Shown here: positions 18,322 to 28,426 of the stretch, piece by piece
Position numbering within the stretch: the stretch's first letter is position 1
Layout of the letters: every line of letters starts with the position of its first letter
Source of the DNA: an uncultured Prochlorococcus sp.
Lineage (GTDB): Bacteria; Cyanobacteriota; Cyanobacteriia; PCC-6307; Cyanobiaceae
DNA length: 51,904 bases
Assembly (NCBI GenBank): GCA_902520485.1
Contig: CABYNZ010000006.1
Coordinates: 1 to 51,904, forward strand
Direction: 5' to 3'
Translations under genes and position numbers: made by a program
Notes under the pieces: model-generated
Databases searched by the model: none
What the model saw: only the letters and a program-made list of their open reading frames with translations
Told to the model about the DNA's origin: nothing

Positions 18322-18403
18322 GCGGTCGTGGCGGAATTGGTAGACGCGCGAGTTTTAGGTACTCGTATCTTCGGGTGTGGGAGTTCAAGTCTCCCCGACC
18401 GCA
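18322..18403 (+). tRNA. tRNA-Leu (anticodon TAG)
   Basis: An 82-base class II tRNA: acceptor stem GCGGTCG/CGACCGC with discriminator A, anticodon loop TTTTAGG, long variable arm (TATCTTCGGGTG) and T-arm GGAGTTCAAGTCTCC. CCA is not encoded. The long variable arm together with the TAG anticodon identify leucine. Confidence 0.96.
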
Positions 18404-18474
18404 CTTAAGGGAATTCTGATAAGTAGTTTGTTTATATATATCAACTCTTATACTTAAGTTAAGTAATTAATTTA

Positions 18475-18924
18475 ATGAATAGTTCGATATTTTATTTGGG
18501 AACTTTTTATATTTTAATTGGGACCATTTTTCTAACTGTACCCATAATTTATCTTGAGCTCGGCAAACCCAAAGACTTAATAAAAGCTTTTTTAAATTTA
18601 GTAATAGGTTTAATTTTAATAATTAAAAATAAAACATTAGATGAGTCATTTTTTGTAATTTTCCTTTTTGTATCAATACTAATTGTTTTTTATCTAGTAG
18701 AGCTTTTTTTATCTAGATGGTACCAATTAACAGATAACGAAAAGAAAAAATTAACTACCTTTTTGGAACTAAAAAATAACTTTTCGAAAATATTAGAATC
18801 TATTAATCTTGTATTTGGTGATTTTACGAAACCCTTAAATTTCTTTAACTTTGGTAGCAAGAATAAGAACAAGACACAAAAAAAGTGGGTAAGAAATGAT
18901 AAAAATGATAATATTAATATCTGA
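18475..18924 (+). CDS. membrane protein, Ycf66-like
   Basis: A 149-residue protein with three hydrophobic segments in the first 80 residues (IFYLGTFYILIGTIFLTVPI, LNLVIGLILIIKN, FVIFLFVSILIVFYLVELFL), then a charged, Lys/Asn-rich soluble tail. The pattern of a short ELGKP-type loop, a second hydrophobic helix, a polar turn and a third helix ending in E-LFLSRW resembles Ycf66 of cyanobacteria and plastids. The match is by pattern only, so a different unknown membrane family is possible. It precedes ileS by 121 bases on the same strand. Confidence 0.6.
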   Translation: MNSSIFYLGTFYILIGTIFLTVPIIYLELGKPKDLIKAFLNLVIGLILIIKNKTLDESFFVIFLFVSILIVFYLVELFLSRWYQLTDNEKKKLTTFLELKNNFSKILESINLVFGDFTKPLNFFNFGSKNKNKTQKKWVRNDKNDNINI

Positions 18925-19045
18925 AATCAAAAAAATTGGTTATTTGAAACATCCAAAAAAAACTAAAGGTCAATTAATAATGAATATAATGGATTAGATT
19001 TATTTAAATAATTCTTTTGATCACCAATATTTCTTATATCGTCGA

Positions 19046-21952
19046 ATGAAATCTCAAAATAGCAAAGAACAAAAATCAGACTTTTCTTATAAGGAAACTT
19101 TAAATTTACTTAAAACTGACTTTTCAATGCGTGCCAACTCAGTTGTAAGAGAACCTGAAATTCAGAATTTTTGGTCTAAAAATGATATTGATTTCCAATT
19201 AGGTTCAAGCAACTCAGGTGAAATATTTACACTACATGATGGCCCTCCCTATGCAAATGGAGCGCTTCATATGGGTCATGCCCTTAATAAAGTTTTAAAA
19301 GACATAATTAATAAGTACAAAACCTTAAGAGGATTTAGGGTCCATTTTGTGCCTGGCTGGGACTGTCATGGATTACCTATTGAATTAAAAGTTCTTCAAA
19401 ATTTAAAATCTGATGAAAGAAAGAATCTTGACACTCTAAATCTAAGAAAAAAAGCAACAGATTATGCCCATATTCAAATTAATAATCAAATGGAGGGCTT
19501 TAAAAGGTGGGGCATATGGGGAGATTGGGATAACCCTTACTTAACTCTTAAGAAAAGTTATGAATCTGCTCAGATTGGAGTGTTTGGGAAAATGTTTCTA
19601 AATGGCTATATATATCGAGGTCTTAAACCTGTGCATTGGAGCCCAAGTTCAAGGACTGCACTTGCAGAAGCAGAATTAGAATATCCTGATGAACATTATT
19701 CAAAAAGTATTTATGTTTCTTTGAAAATTACTAAAATACCAGAGGAAATTCTATTAAATTTCATTCAAGAAAATCTTGATATCAAAAAAGATTTTTTTCA
19801 AAATAATACTTTTATAACTATTTGGACCACTACTCCTTGGACTATTCCTGCAAATGAAGCGGTTGCGGTAAATCCAAAAATAAAGTACGTTTTTGCTTTC
19901 GATGAAGAGAAACGAATTTACCTTTTTGCAAAAGATTTATCTTCTGAAATAAGTAAGAAATTTAATAAAGATTTCAAGGTGCTTTTAGAGGTTAAAGGCT
20001 CTAAATTGGAAAATATTGAATATCAACATCCCTCTAAGAATAAAAAATGCAGAATCGTAATAGGAGGAGATTATATTACTACAGAATCAGGAACTGGAAT
20101 TGTTCATACTGCCCCTGGTCATGGGATAGATGACTTTAATGTGGGTCAAAGATATGATCTACCCATAACATGTGTTGTTGATGAAAAAGGTAACTTAAAC
20201 GAACATTCTGGTCACTTCAAAGGATTAAATGTCCTTAAAGACGCAAATGACTCGATTATTGAATATTTAAAGGGAAATAATTTGCTTCTGTTACAAGAAA
20301 ATTATAAGCATAGATATCCGTATGATTGGAGAACTAAAAAACCAACTATTTTTAGGGCAACAGAACAATGGTTTGCATCTGTAAATGGCTTTAGATCATC
20401 TGCATTAAAGGCAATCGAAGATGTTGAATGGATGCCAGCAACAGGAAAGAAAAGAATTCATTCTATGGTTGTTGGTAGAGGAGATTGGTGTATCTCTAGA
20501 CAAAGGTCATGGGGAGTCCCAATTCCAGTTTTTTATAAAAAAAATGGTAATGGTATTCTCCTTAACAATGAGATAATTAATCATATTCAAGAACTTTTTA
20601 ATGAACATGGAGCAGATATTTGGTGGGATTGGGATGTAAAGAATCTATTGCCAGAAAATTATGCAAAAGAATCGGATCTATGGAAAAAAGGGACTGATAC
20701 AATGGATGTTTGGTTTGACTCAGGATCTAGCTGGGCTGCAGTATGTGAACTAAGAAGTGAATTAAAGTATCCAGCAGATCTTTATTTAGAGGGCTCAGAT
20801 CAACATAGAGGATGGTTTCAGTCTTCTTTACTAACATCTGTTGCGGTCAATAATAAACCTCCATATAAGAAAGTTTTAACTCACGGTTTTGCACTTGATG
20901 AAAATGGAAGAAAAATGAGCAAATCTTTAGGCAATGTTGTTGATCCAAATATAATCATTAATGGAGGTAATAATAAAAAAACTGAACCTGCATATGGTGC
21001 TGATGTTTTAAGGCTATGGGTAAGCTCTGTAGATTATTCAGTAGATGTTCCAATTGGTTCAAATATACTCAAGCAACTTTCAGACGTTTATAGAAAAGTT
21101 CGTAATACTGCAAGATATCTTCTAGGTAATATTCATGATTATGATCCTAAAATTGATAGTTTTGAAATAGATAAATTGCCTCTCTTAGATCAATGGATGT
21201 TAGGCAGATTAGTTGAGGTTGCAGATCAAATATCAAATGCTTATGAAAATTATGAATTTTCAAAATTTTTCCAAATCTTGCAAAGTTTTTGCGTTGTAGA
21301 TCTATCAAATTTTTATTTGGATATTGCAAAGGATAGGTTATATGTAAGTTCTAAATCGCAATTTAGGAGAAGATCATGTCAGTTTGTTTTGTCAAAAGTT
21401 GTTGAAAATTTAGCAGTACTTATTTCTCCAGTGCTTTGTCATATGGCTGAAGATATTTGGCAAAATATTCCATATTCAACTAAAGAAAAATCAGTATTTC
21501 AAAGAGGATGGCCAACATTTTCTCAATCATGGAAAAATCAAATTCTTAATGAGCACATTGCAAATTTAAGAAATTTGAGAGTTGAAATTAACAAGGCTAT
21601 AGAAGGATGCAGAAATAAACAATTAATTGGAGCAGCTTTAGAAACTGAAGTTATTTATTTACCTGAAGATGAAGCTGTAAAAAATTCACTGATTTGGCTA
21701 AAAGAATTTGGCAATCAAGATGTAGATTTATTTAGGGATTGGCTTATAGTTTCAAACTTTCATGTGGCATCAGATTTGGTTGAGAATTTCCTCATTAACG
21801 ATAATAATGCACTTGGGAAAATTCAAATAATTAAAGCCCATGGTCGAAAATGTGATAGATGTTGGCATTATCAAAAAGAAACTTTTAGTGGAACTCAAAA
21901 TACAAAATTATGCAAAAGATGTTCAAATATTATTAATCTTGAATTTACTTAA
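19046..21952 (+). CDS. ileS: isoleucyl-tRNA synthetase
   Basis: A 968-residue class I synthetase charging tRNA-Ile. The HIGH-type motif is [11 protein letters not shown], the KMSKS motif [10 protein letters not shown], and the editing CP1 domain holds [13 protein letters not shown] and the [12 protein letters not shown] segment. The C-terminus has a zinc finger, CDRCWHY...CKRC, as in bacterial-type IleRS. Length is usual. The stop codon shares the TTAA tetranucleotide with the stop of the convergent gene. Confidence 0.98.
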   Translation: MKSQNSKEQKSDFSYKETLNLLKTDFSMRANSVVREPEIQNFWSKNDIDFQLGSSNSGEIFTLHDGPPYANGALHMGHALNKVLKDIINKYKTLRGFRVHFVPGWDCHGLPIELKVLQNLKSDERKNLDTLNLRKKATDYAHIQINNQMEGFKRWGIWGDWDNPYLTLKKSYESAQIGVFGKMFLNGYIYRGLKPVHWSPSSRTALAEAELEYPDEHYSKSIYVSLKITKIPEEILLNFIQENLDIKKDFFQNNTFITIWTTTPWTIPANEAVAVNPKIKYVFAFDEEKRIYLFAKDLSSEISKKFNKDFKVLLEVKGSKLENIEYQHPSKNKKCRIVIGGDYITTESGTGIVHTAPGHGIDDFNVGQRYDLPITCVVDEKGNLNEHSGHFKGLNVLKDANDSIIEYLKGNNLLLLQENYKHRYPYDWRTKKPTIFRATEQWFASVNGFRSSALKAIEDVEWMPATGKKRIHSMVVGRGDWCISRQRSWGVPIPVFYKKNGNGILLNNEIINHIQELFNEHGADIWWDWDVKNLLPENYAKESDLWKKGTDTMDVWFDSGSSWAAVCELRSELKYPADLYLEGSDQHRGWFQSSLLTSVAVNNKPPYKKVLTHGFALDENGRKMSKSLGNVVDPNIIINGGNNKKTEPAYGADVLRLWVSSVDYSVDVPIGSNILKQLSDVYRKVRNTARYLLGNIHDYDPKIDSFEIDKLPLLDQWMLGRLVEVADQISNAYENYEFSKFFQILQSFCVVDLSNFYLDIAKDRLYVSSKSQFRRRSCQFVLSKVVENLAVLISPVLCHMAEDIWQNIPYSTKEKSVFQRGWPTFSQSWKNQILNEHIANLRNLRVEINKAIEGCRNKQLIGAALETEVIYLPEDEAVKNSLIWLKEFGNQDVDLFRDWLIVSNFHVASDLVENFLINDNNALGKIQIIKAHGRKCDRCWHYQKETFSGTQNTKLCKRCSNIINLEFT

Positions 21953-22284
21953 ATCCAGTTTTTTTGATTCAAGAAGAAAACTGAATTTTCATTTTCTCTT
22001 ATAAAATTATCTTCGGTTTCTGTTAATGGGGCTTTATAAAGTTTAAAATTTTTAATTGTATAAGAAAATGCAATAACTTTCTTTTCTAAATCTATTTCAA
22101 TTGGATGAGTTGTTGAACTACTGAAACCTTTGAAAATAAGTATTTCTAATTGTTCTTTATAATTTTCTTTTATAATGAGGCCTTCTAGTTTTAGTATCCT
22201 ATTAGGCATCTGGGAACTTATTTTTTCAAGTTTATTTATTAAATCAATTTCTGCCATTTTCGGAGAAGAAAGAGTTTCTTCCAT
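21949..22284 (-). CDS. conserved-type protein of unknown function (DUF7734-like)
   Basis: A 111-residue soluble protein. The segment [20 protein letters not shown] resembles a motif shared by cyanobacterial and chloroplast proteins of the DUF7734 group, which have no assigned biochemical role; I recognise only this motif. Its first 41 bases overlap the end of the upstream DUF3177 gene, and its stop overlaps the ileS stop by four bases. Confidence 0.65.
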   Translation of the reverse strand: MEETLSSPKMAEIDLINKLEKISSQMPNRILKLEGLIIKENYKEQLEILIFKGFSSSTTHPIEIDLEKKVIAFSYTIKNFKLYKAPLTETEDNFIRENENSVFFLNQKNWI

Positions 22285-22867
22285 TTTTAGGTAATTTGAT
22301 TATTGACCATTGAATTAGGCCTAAAATAAAAATTAATAATGAAAATAATCCTAAAAATTTTGCCATTGGCTGAGTAAAGTTAGCTCCGAAGAAAAAATTA
22401 AATAAATTTTTTATAAAGATATATAAACTTGAAGATGGCTGAAGCCATATTGAACAAGCAGCCGAATTAATAAAAGAAAAGCAGTTAAAGTTTTGTAGAC
22501 TCTGAATTAAGAAATTGAAAGATATAAAAGTTACAGCCCATCTCCATATTTTTGTAGTTGTGGCAAGGGAGTAAGAAAAATTATATTCTCTTAATTCATC
22601 ATTAATATCGTTCCAAAACCAAATTGAAACTGTCATTAATAATGTTGAAATATTTGTTATAAAAAGAGCATAATTATACTTACCTATTAAAAGTAGAAGG
22701 CTTATAAAAAATAAAAGGGATATTTTCCAATAAATTGATAGAAGTTTAATAACTGCTTTATTTCTTTTTTTAATTGACCAAAAGGATAGAGCAACAGGAA
22801 TTCCAATAAGGAAAATTATTGAAAGTTGAAAGGATAGCCAAATGGATATTTGATTAAAAACGTTCAA
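22244..22867 (-). CDS. DUF3177-like integral membrane protein
   Basis: A 207-residue protein with five to six hydrophobic helices, notably LSFQLSIIFLIGIPVALSFW, ISLLFFISLLLLIGKY, WRWAVTFISFNFLIQSL and FLGLFSLLIFILGLIQW. Length and layout match the cyanobacterial DUF3177 family of unknown function. The last 41 bases overlap the next gene in a different frame, suggesting coupled translation. Confidence 0.65.
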   Translation of the reverse strand: MNVFNQISIWLSFQLSIIFLIGIPVALSFWSIKKRNKAVIKLLSIYWKISLLFFISLLLLIGKYNYALFITNISTLLMTVSIWFWNDINDELREYNFSYSLATTTKIWRWAVTFISFNFLIQSLQNFNCFSFINSAACSIWLQPSSSLYIFIKNLFNFFFGANFTQPMAKFLGLFSLLIFILGLIQWSIIKLPKNGRNSFFSENGRN

Positions 22868-22986
22868 AACTTTTTTTTAAACACATAATAATTAAACATC
22901 AAATTACTACTTTTGAACTTACTATTGTCATAGTTATGAATATTATGCATCCTTATATTATTGCCTAGAAATATATTGATAATTGC

Positions 22987-23616
22987 ATGAGACAGCATGT
23001 TAATCCTCTCAGTAGTAATTTTAATCAAATTGAGAGAATACCTTCGTTAAGAGAAATGTTTGGTGATTCTCAATTGAATCTTCATTTGGATATAGGTTGT
23101 GCCGCTGGTGAATTTCTATTTGATTTAGCTTTAGATAATACCAGTTGGAATTATTTAGGTATTGAAATTCGCGAGAAATTAGTCAAAAATGCTAAATTAA
23201 AAGTGCTTGAAAGAGAAATTAAAAATCTATATTTTATATTTGGTAATGCTAATAATATTTTGGATCATGTCCAAGGTAAATCTATTACCAAGAATCTAAA
23301 AAGTATTTCTTTTAATTTTCCTGATCCATGGTTTAAAAAGAGACATTACAAAAGACGCGTAATTCAGCCAGAATTTATTAATATTCTTTCAAATTCATTG
23401 CAAAAAGGTACCCTGATTTTTATAAAAACAGATGTAAAGGATTTATTCGATTATATGGATTCAACTATATTAAGTAATTTCTATTTTAAAACATTAAATA
23501 AAAAAGATTTCGATTATTCCAAAAGTTTTAATCCAAATAAATTTAAAACTAATAGAGAAAAGTATGTAATTGTTAACCAATTTGATATTTTTGAAAGGAT
23601 TTATATGAAAATTTGA
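22987..23616 (+). CDS. trmB: tRNA (guanine-N7-)-methyltransferase
   Basis: A 209-residue SAM-dependent methyltransferase that makes m7G46 in tRNA. Motif I is [10 protein letters not shown]; the TrmB signature [17 protein letters not shown] holds the catalytic Asp and RNA-binding basic residues. The C-terminal TNREKY contacts are present. It converges with glmM, with seven bases between the stops. Confidence 0.95.
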   Translation: MRQHVNPLSSNFNQIERIPSLREMFGDSQLNLHLDIGCAAGEFLFDLALDNTSWNYLGIEIREKLVKNAKLKVLEREIKNLYFIFGNANNILDHVQGKSITKNLKSISFNFPDPWFKKRHYKRRVIQPEFINILSNSLQKGTLIFIKTDVKDLFDYMDSTILSNFYFKTLNKKDFDYSKSFNPNKFKTNREKYVIVNQFDIFERIYMKI

Positions 23617-23623
23617 TCAATCG

Positions 23624-24970
23624 TTAATTTATAATTTTATTAATTTCTAAAGAGAGTTTTTTTGTTATTTCACTTGATAGAGAATCAACTTTCTTTTGCT
23701 TTTTGGCCTCAACTAAAACTCTTATTACGGGTTCTGTTCCGCTAGGCCTTATATAAACTCTACAATTATCCGAATATATTAGTTGAAATTTTTCTATAGT
23801 TTGATCAATTAAGAGTTTGGTTTTTAGATCAAATTTATTATATTTTAAATTAATATTGGTAAGTTTTTGAGGAAAAGGTTCGAAACTACTTTTAAGCCAA
23901 TCATTTAAATTAATATTTTTCTTTTTACAGTATTTAGAGATTTGAAGTGCAGTCAATATCCCATCTCCAGAAAAGTTATTAATTTTTGAAAGTATATGCC
24001 CTGACTGTTCACCTCCCAAAACAGCTTTTTTTTTCTTAATTGCATCATGCACATATTTATCTCCTACATCAGTTCTATGTAAAATTCCTCCAATTTTCTC
24101 CCAGGCCTTTTCAAAACCTAAGTTTGCCATTTGCGTAGAAATTAGTAAATTATTTGTAAGAATTTTTTGTTCCATGAGTTCTCTACCCCAAAGAAAAAGA
24201 ATGTGATCTCCATCTAATATATTCCCTTTTGAATCGATTCCGATTACTCTATCGGCATCCCCATCGAAGCTAAAACCCATATCTGCAGGACTTTCTCTTA
24301 ATGCATTTTTTAATGGTTCGAGGTTAGTAGAACCACAATTCATATTAATTTTCAACCCATTTTTAGAGTTATTGATAACTCTTACATCAGCACCAAGCGA
24401 CTGAAAAATTTTTTTTGCGCAGCTTGTCGCTGATCCATAACATGTATCTAATATTATTTTAAACCCGCATAGATTTTCTCCGCCCATTGTTTGGATTAGG
24501 CTTTTAGTATAAATATCCATAAGATCTTTATCTATTGTAAGGGGAATCACTTTTGTAGGAACTGATAAATTTTGATTTGTCTCTTCAATGATTTTTTGAA
24601 TTTTATTTTCAAAATTTTTGGTAATTTTTTGACCATTATTATCAAAAATTTTTATGCCATTATATTCAGGCGGATTATGACTTGCAGATATCATGATCCC
24701 ACCACTCAGGTTCTCTTGTTTGATTAAAAAAGGTATGGCTGGGGTAGGGCAGATTCCAAGATTTATAAATTGTTTGCCACTTTCATTTATACCTTTTGTT
24801 ATTGCCTGAAGCAGAATATCTCCACTAATTCTTGTATCTTTTCCAATTAATATTGGACTTTTGTTCTCTAAAATCAAACCTAAAGCGTACCCTACTTTGT
24901 AGGCTAGAGAATAAGTTAACTCTTTATTAAATCTTCCTCTTATTCCATCAGTTCCAAAGATTGATTGCAT
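23624..24970 (-). CDS. glmM: phosphoglucosamine mutase
   Basis: A 448-residue alpha-D-phosphohexomutase interconverting glucosamine-6-P and glucosamine-1-P for peptidoglycan and lipid A precursors. The phosphoserine loop is [15 protein letters not shown], the Mg-binding loop DGDADR, the sugar-binding loop GGEQSGH and the phosphate site [10 protein letters not shown]. The N-terminal FGTDGIRG is typical of GlmM. It is divergent from the thioredoxin-like gene with a 137-base spacer in which I see no further gene. Confidence 0.95.
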   Translation of the reverse strand: MQSIFGTDGIRGRFNKELTYSLAYKVGYALGLILENKSPILIGKDTRISGDILLQAITKGINESGKQFINLGICPTPAIPFLIKQENLSGGIMISASHNPPEYNGIKIFDNNGQKITKNFENKIQKIIEETNQNLSVPTKVIPLTIDKDLMDIYTKSLIQTMGGENLCGFKIILDTCYGSATSCAKKIFQSLGADVRVINNSKNGLKINMNCGSTNLEPLKNALRESPADMGFSFDGDADRVIGIDSKGNILDGDHILFLWGRELMEQKILTNNLLISTQMANLGFEKAWEKIGGILHRTDVGDKYVHDAIKKKKAVLGGEQSGHILSKINNFSGDGILTALQISKYCKKKNINLNDWLKSSFEPFPQKLTNINLKYNKFDLKTKLLIDQTIEKFQLIYSDNCRVYIRPSGTEPVIRVLVEAKKQKKVDSLSSEITKKLSLEINKIIN

Positions 24971-25107
24971 AATTAGATTTCAGGAATTAAAGAAATTTTA
25001 AAAATTATTCAGTTTTTATTTTATCAGTTGATTAATAGCTGAAAGTTTCAAACTCTCTTTAATTGTTTAACTTATTTAAAATGTTTTAAGTTAGTAATTC
25101 CTTAAAA

Positions 25108-25653
25108 GTGCAAACCGATAGTCGAGGGTCAATTTTAAAGTCAAATCTAAAAACAATACTCATTTTGATTATATCTATTGTTGTTATTTTATTACTTTTG
25201 TTTAGAAATTTCTTTTTTAAATCCACTTATCTTCTAAAGAGTTTTGGAGAATTATCTGCTGACCCTGAAATAGCTTTTACAAATAATAAGCCTACATTTA
25301 TGGAATTTTATGCTGAGTGGTGTGAAGTTTGTAAAGAAATGGCTCCACAAGTTTCTGCTTTTAAAGATGAATACGAAAAAGATATTAATTTTGTTTTTTT
25401 AAATGTTGATAATCAAAAATGGGGTAATTATATCGAGAAGTTTGACGTCAACGGGATTCCTCAAGTTAACATTTTTGATAAAAAGGGAAATCTAATATCT
25501 ACTTTTATTGGTAAACAAGATGAAATGAAAATAAGAGAATCTATCAATAATTTAAAAAAAGAAGAAAATCAATATGAAGAGATTATTAATGCTGAATTTT
25601 CAACTATTCATGAAAATAAAAATAATGAGTTTAGTCCTCGTAGTCATGGATAA
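25108..25653 (+). CDS. txlA: membrane-anchored thioredoxin-like protein (TxlA/HCF164 type)
   Basis: A 181-residue protein with a GTG start, one N-terminal membrane segment (ILIISIVVILLLLFRNFFF), then a thioredoxin domain with active site EWCEVCKEM and the cis-Pro loop NGIPQVNIFD. This layout matches cyanobacterial TxlA and plastid HCF164, which carry reducing power across the thylakoid membrane to apocytochromes. The C-terminal 25 residues are polar and variable. It ends three bases before the convergent thyX stop. Confidence 0.85.
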   Translation: MQTDSRGSILKSNLKTILILIISIVVILLLLFRNFFFKSTYLLKSFGELSADPEIAFTNNKPTFMEFYAEWCEVCKEMAPQVSAFKDEYEKDINFVFLNVDNQKWGNYIEKFDVNGIPQVNIFDKKGNLISTFIGKQDEMKIRESINNLKKEENQYEEIINAEFSTIHENKNNEFSPRSHG

Positions 25654-25656
25654 TAT

Positions 25657-26289
25657 TTACCATTCTAAAGATTTTGATACTATTGGAAAACTTTTTTTAA
25701 AAATAGACTTGCAATTTTGGGCGATAGACTTGTGTTCTTTTTGGGTACCATGAGCTGATCTTAAATGAATGTAATGAATCCACGATCTGCATGATCCAGA
25801 CATATAAATTCTGGTTGGAGTCGCTAATGGTAAGATAAATCTCGCACATTCTTTGGCCACGCCTTGAGAGAGTAAATCTTCATATAATTCTGAAGCAGCC
25901 TGAAAATGCAAACCAATTTTTTCATTGAATCTCTTTTTTAACTCATCAGGGAGGTCAGGAATTGAATTTTGCCTATTTTTAAAATCTTGGCGCCTCAACT
26001 CTGGTAAGGGAATATTACCCAATTGAGAACTATCTGCATATCTCTGTGAAAATTCCTGAAAAGTAAATGATCTATGTCTTAAAATCTGGGCAGCGATTCC
26101 TCTATTAGTTTCTATTTGTAGGGTCATAAATGACTGTTCAAAAACACTCCAATGTTCATTTCTAATGCAATAACTCAATAATTTCGAATAGTCTTCATTT
26201 TCCTGATTTTTTGGATTACTTACTCTCGCAATGTATGCCATTGTTTTTTCTGCATCAGGAGTTAGCGAAATAAGTTCAACTTTACTCAT
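25657..26289 (-). CDS. thyX: flavin-dependent thymidylate synthase
   Basis: A 210-residue ThyX, which methylates dUMP using FAD and methylene-tetrahydrofolate. The ThyX signature RHRSFTFQEFSQRY fits R-H-R-x(7)-S, and the dUMP/FAD contacts near ARFILPLATPTRIYMSG follow. It lies one base downstream of dcd, which supplies dUTP, so they form a pyrimidine-deoxynucleotide operon. Confidence 0.96.
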   Translation of the reverse strand: MSKVELISLTPDAEKTMAYIARVSNPKNQENEDYSKLLSYCIRNEHWSVFEQSFMTLQIETNRGIAAQILRHRSFTFQEFSQRYADSSQLGNIPLPELRRQDFKNRQNSIPDLPDELKKRFNEKIGLHFQAASELYEDLLSQGVAKECARFILPLATPTRIYMSGSCRSWIHYIHLRSAHGTQKEHKSIAQNCKSIFKKSFPIVSKSLEW

Positions 26290-26290
26290 T

Positions 26291-26884
26291 TTAGATCTTT
26301 GCTAGAGTAACTTTTTCTGGTTGGTTTTGATATTTGCCTCTTCTATCTTCATAGGTTGTAGAGCATGGATCACCTTCAAAAAAGAGTAGTTGGCAAATAC
26401 CCTCTTCGGCATAAATTCTGCAATCTGCACCCGAACTATTGCTAAACTCTAGAGTTAGATGACCTTCCCAACCTGCCTCTGCGGGGGTCGTATTAACAAT
26501 TATTCCTAATCGTGCATAAGTACTTTTGCCTATGCAAATAACAGTTATATTTTCTGGTACTTTCATCTTTTCTAAAGCCACTCCTAAACCATAGGAGTGA
26601 GCTGGAAGAATAAAAAAGTCTCCATCATTATCATGGTGAAGAACAGTTTTTTCTAAGTTATTAGGATTAAACTTTTTGGGATTCATCACAGTACCGGGGA
26701 TATGTCTGAAAATTAGGAATTCTTTTGATGAAAGTCTTAAATCATAACCATAAGATGAACATCCGTAACTCAAAACTGGCTTTTGTTTATTGTCAGGTTC
26801 AAGATGCCTCACTAAATTTGATTGAAAGGGTTTTATCATTCCCTCCGAGGCTTTTTGATTTATCCAGAGATCATTTTTTAGCAT
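26291..26884 (-). CDS. dcd: dCTP deaminase
   Basis: A 197-residue enzyme of the dCTP deaminase/dUTPase fold, converting dCTP to dUTP. The catalytic Glu segment is PAEAGWEGHLTLEFSN; SYGYDLRLSSKEF and KSTYARLGI are also family elements. It sits between the BtuR-like gene (four bases upstream) and thyX (one base downstream), an arrangement that points to one transcript. Confidence 0.95.
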   Translation of the reverse strand: MLKNDLWINQKASEGMIKPFQSNLVRHLEPDNKQKPVLSYGCSSYGYDLRLSSKEFLIFRHIPGTVMNPKKFNPNNLEKTVLHHDNDGDFFILPAHSYGLGVALEKMKVPENITVICIGKSTYARLGIIVNTTPAEAGWEGHLTLEFSNSSGADCRIYAEEGICQLLFFEGDPCSTTYEDRRGKYQNQPEKVTLAKI

Positions 26885-26888
26885 TGTT

Positions 26889-27470
26889 TTATGAGCGAAG
26901 TTCGGTAATTTGGTTAGCCATTAATAATAGATCTTTAGGAATATCTGTACCAGTAAGGATTACATCTCCTGATAAAAATCGGTTTTCAAGTGTTGAAATC
27001 AAATCATCTTTATCGATAATTTTCATATCAATAGCTAAAAAAATTTCATCCATTATTATTTGGTCATTCTCCCCAGACTGTAGTTCTTTTTTACAAAAAT
27101 TCCATAATTCCAAAGTGGATTCATGAATAGATTTTTTTAAATTTTCATTATTTTCAATTTCTTCAGCATTATATTGATCAAAGGAATTTGAAGATCTTAC
27201 CCAGGTTAAATTTCCGCATAGCCTCACTGCATTATCAATTCCTTGTTTGACTCCTCCTTTCATAAATTGTATTAAGAGTACTTTTCTACCAAGAGCAGCA
27301 TTTCTTAGAGAGTCTCTGATGATAGATGAGTAGCTTCCCCGATAGGAAGATTTATAGATTTGAATTTGACCGTTTTGTGTGAATCTGTTTAAGTTAATTT
27401 TTTTAGTAGTATTTATATTTACAACATCAAGATTATTTTCGGAATAAGTATTGGATGAGCTAATAACCAT
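26889..27470 (-). CDS. BtuR/CobO-like P-loop family protein with degenerate Walker A
   Basis: A 193-residue protein aligning with cob(I)alamin adenosyltransferase (BtuR/CobO): the segments GRKVLLIQFMKGG, IIMDEIFLAID (Walker B-like) and GDVILTGTDIPKDLLLMANQITEL follow the family order. The nucleotide-binding loop, normally GNGKGKTT, reads SSYRGSYSS (about residues 41-49), with the P-loop lysine and second glycine gone. The C-terminus is also shorter than in E. coli BtuR. It is therefore unlikely to be a normal ATP-using adenosyltransferase and may be a diverged paralogue. It leads the dcd-thyX operon and is divergent from ntcA. Confidence 0.75.
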   Translation of the reverse strand: MVISSSNTYSENNLDVVNINTTKKINLNRFTQNGQIQIYKSSYRGSYSSIIRDSLRNAALGRKVLLIQFMKGGVKQGIDNAVRLCGNLTWVRSSNSFDQYNAEEIENNENLKKSIHESTLELWNFCKKELQSGENDQIIMDEIFLAIDMKIIDKDDLISTLENRFLSGDVILTGTDIPKDLLLMANQITELRS

Positions 27471-27608
27471 TATTTAGATTCTTTCTACATGCAGTATAAT
27501 TAGAATCTATTGACACTGCATATAGTGTAATTTTACTTAAAAAAGGTTTAAGCAACTGAAAACTGACTGAAAAAAGTCTAATTAATATTCTAATAAGAAT
27601 TGAAAATT

Positions 27609-27650
27609 GTTACTGTTGATACAAGATATTTTAGAGTGTCTCCTTAAATT
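27609..27650 (+). promoter_or_regulatory. probable NtcA-activated promoter of ntcA
   Basis: GTT-N8-TAC at 27609-27622 is close to the NtcA consensus GTA-N8-TAC. Exactly 22 bases later is TAAATT (27645-27650), a TA-N3-T -10 element, the spacing typical of NtcA class II promoters. The ATG of ntcA is 21 bases further on. This fits autoregulation, known for ntcA in other cyanobacteria. Confidence 0.6.
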
Positions 27651-27670
27651 TTTTAATAGTTAAGATATTT

Positions 27671-28405
27671 ATGATACCTGCTTCACGAGGATTCAACCGC
27701 TTTAGTTCGCAGCAGTCAGGACAAAGTAAAATAAACTCTGTTGGAGAACGTTTTCCAATCAATAGAACTTTAATGGAGGTTATTAAAGGTCTTGATGGTG
27801 CAAGCACAGAAATGGTTGAAAGATCTAAAACAATATTTTTCCCTGGGGACCCTGCTGAAAGGGTATATCTTATAAGAAGAGGAGCAGTAAGACTGTCAAG
27901 AGTTTATGAGTCAGGTGAAGAAATAACTGTTGCCCTTTTAAGAGAGAATAGTCTCTTTGGTGTTTTATCTCTTTTAACGGGCCATAGATCTGATCGTTTT
28001 TATCATGCCATAGCTTTCACAAGAGTTGAAATGATAACAGCACCTGCAAATTCTGTTTTAAGAGCTATAGAGGAAGATGCATCAGTAGGTCTATTACTGT
28101 TACAGGGACTTTCAAGTAGGATCCTACAAACCGAAACAATGATAGAAACTCTTACACATAGAGATATGTCTTCTCGTTTAGTAAGTTTCTTAATGGTTCT
28201 TTGTAGAGACTTTGGAGTTGCAGGTGAAAAAGGTATTACAATAGACCTAAGGCTTTCACATCAGGCAATTGCTGAAGCGATTGGTTCTACAAGAGTAACA
28301 ATTACAAGGTTGTTAGGAGATTTAAAGGATTCTGGGCTTCTTAATATTGAAAGAAAAAAGATTACAGTGTTCGATCCCATTGCACTTGCAAAAAGATTTA
28401 ATTGA
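27671..28405 (+). CDS. ntcA: global nitrogen regulator NtcA
   Basis: A 244-residue CRP/FNR-family transcription factor that senses 2-oxoglutarate and activates nitrogen-assimilation genes. The N-terminal cyclic-nucleotide-binding-like barrel ([41 protein letters not shown]) is followed by a dimer helix and a C-terminal helix-turn-helix, [21 protein letters not shown], which is the NtcA recognition motif. The length is somewhat greater than the 222-225 residues of freshwater NtcA because of an N-terminal extension. It is probably co-transcribed with the DUF3084 gene 21 bases downstream. Confidence 0.98.
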   Translation: MIPASRGFNRFSSQQSGQSKINSVGERFPINRTLMEVIKGLDGASTEMVERSKTIFFPGDPAERVYLIRRGAVRLSRVYESGEEITVALLRENSLFGVLSLLTGHRSDRFYHAIAFTRVEMITAPANSVLRAIEEDASVGLLLLQGLSSRILQTETMIETLTHRDMSSRLVSFLMVLCRDFGVAGEKGITIDLRLSHQAIAEAIGSTRVTITRLLGDLKDSGLLNIERKKITVFDPIALAKRFN

Positions 28406-28426
28406 TTCATCATAAATTATGATGTA

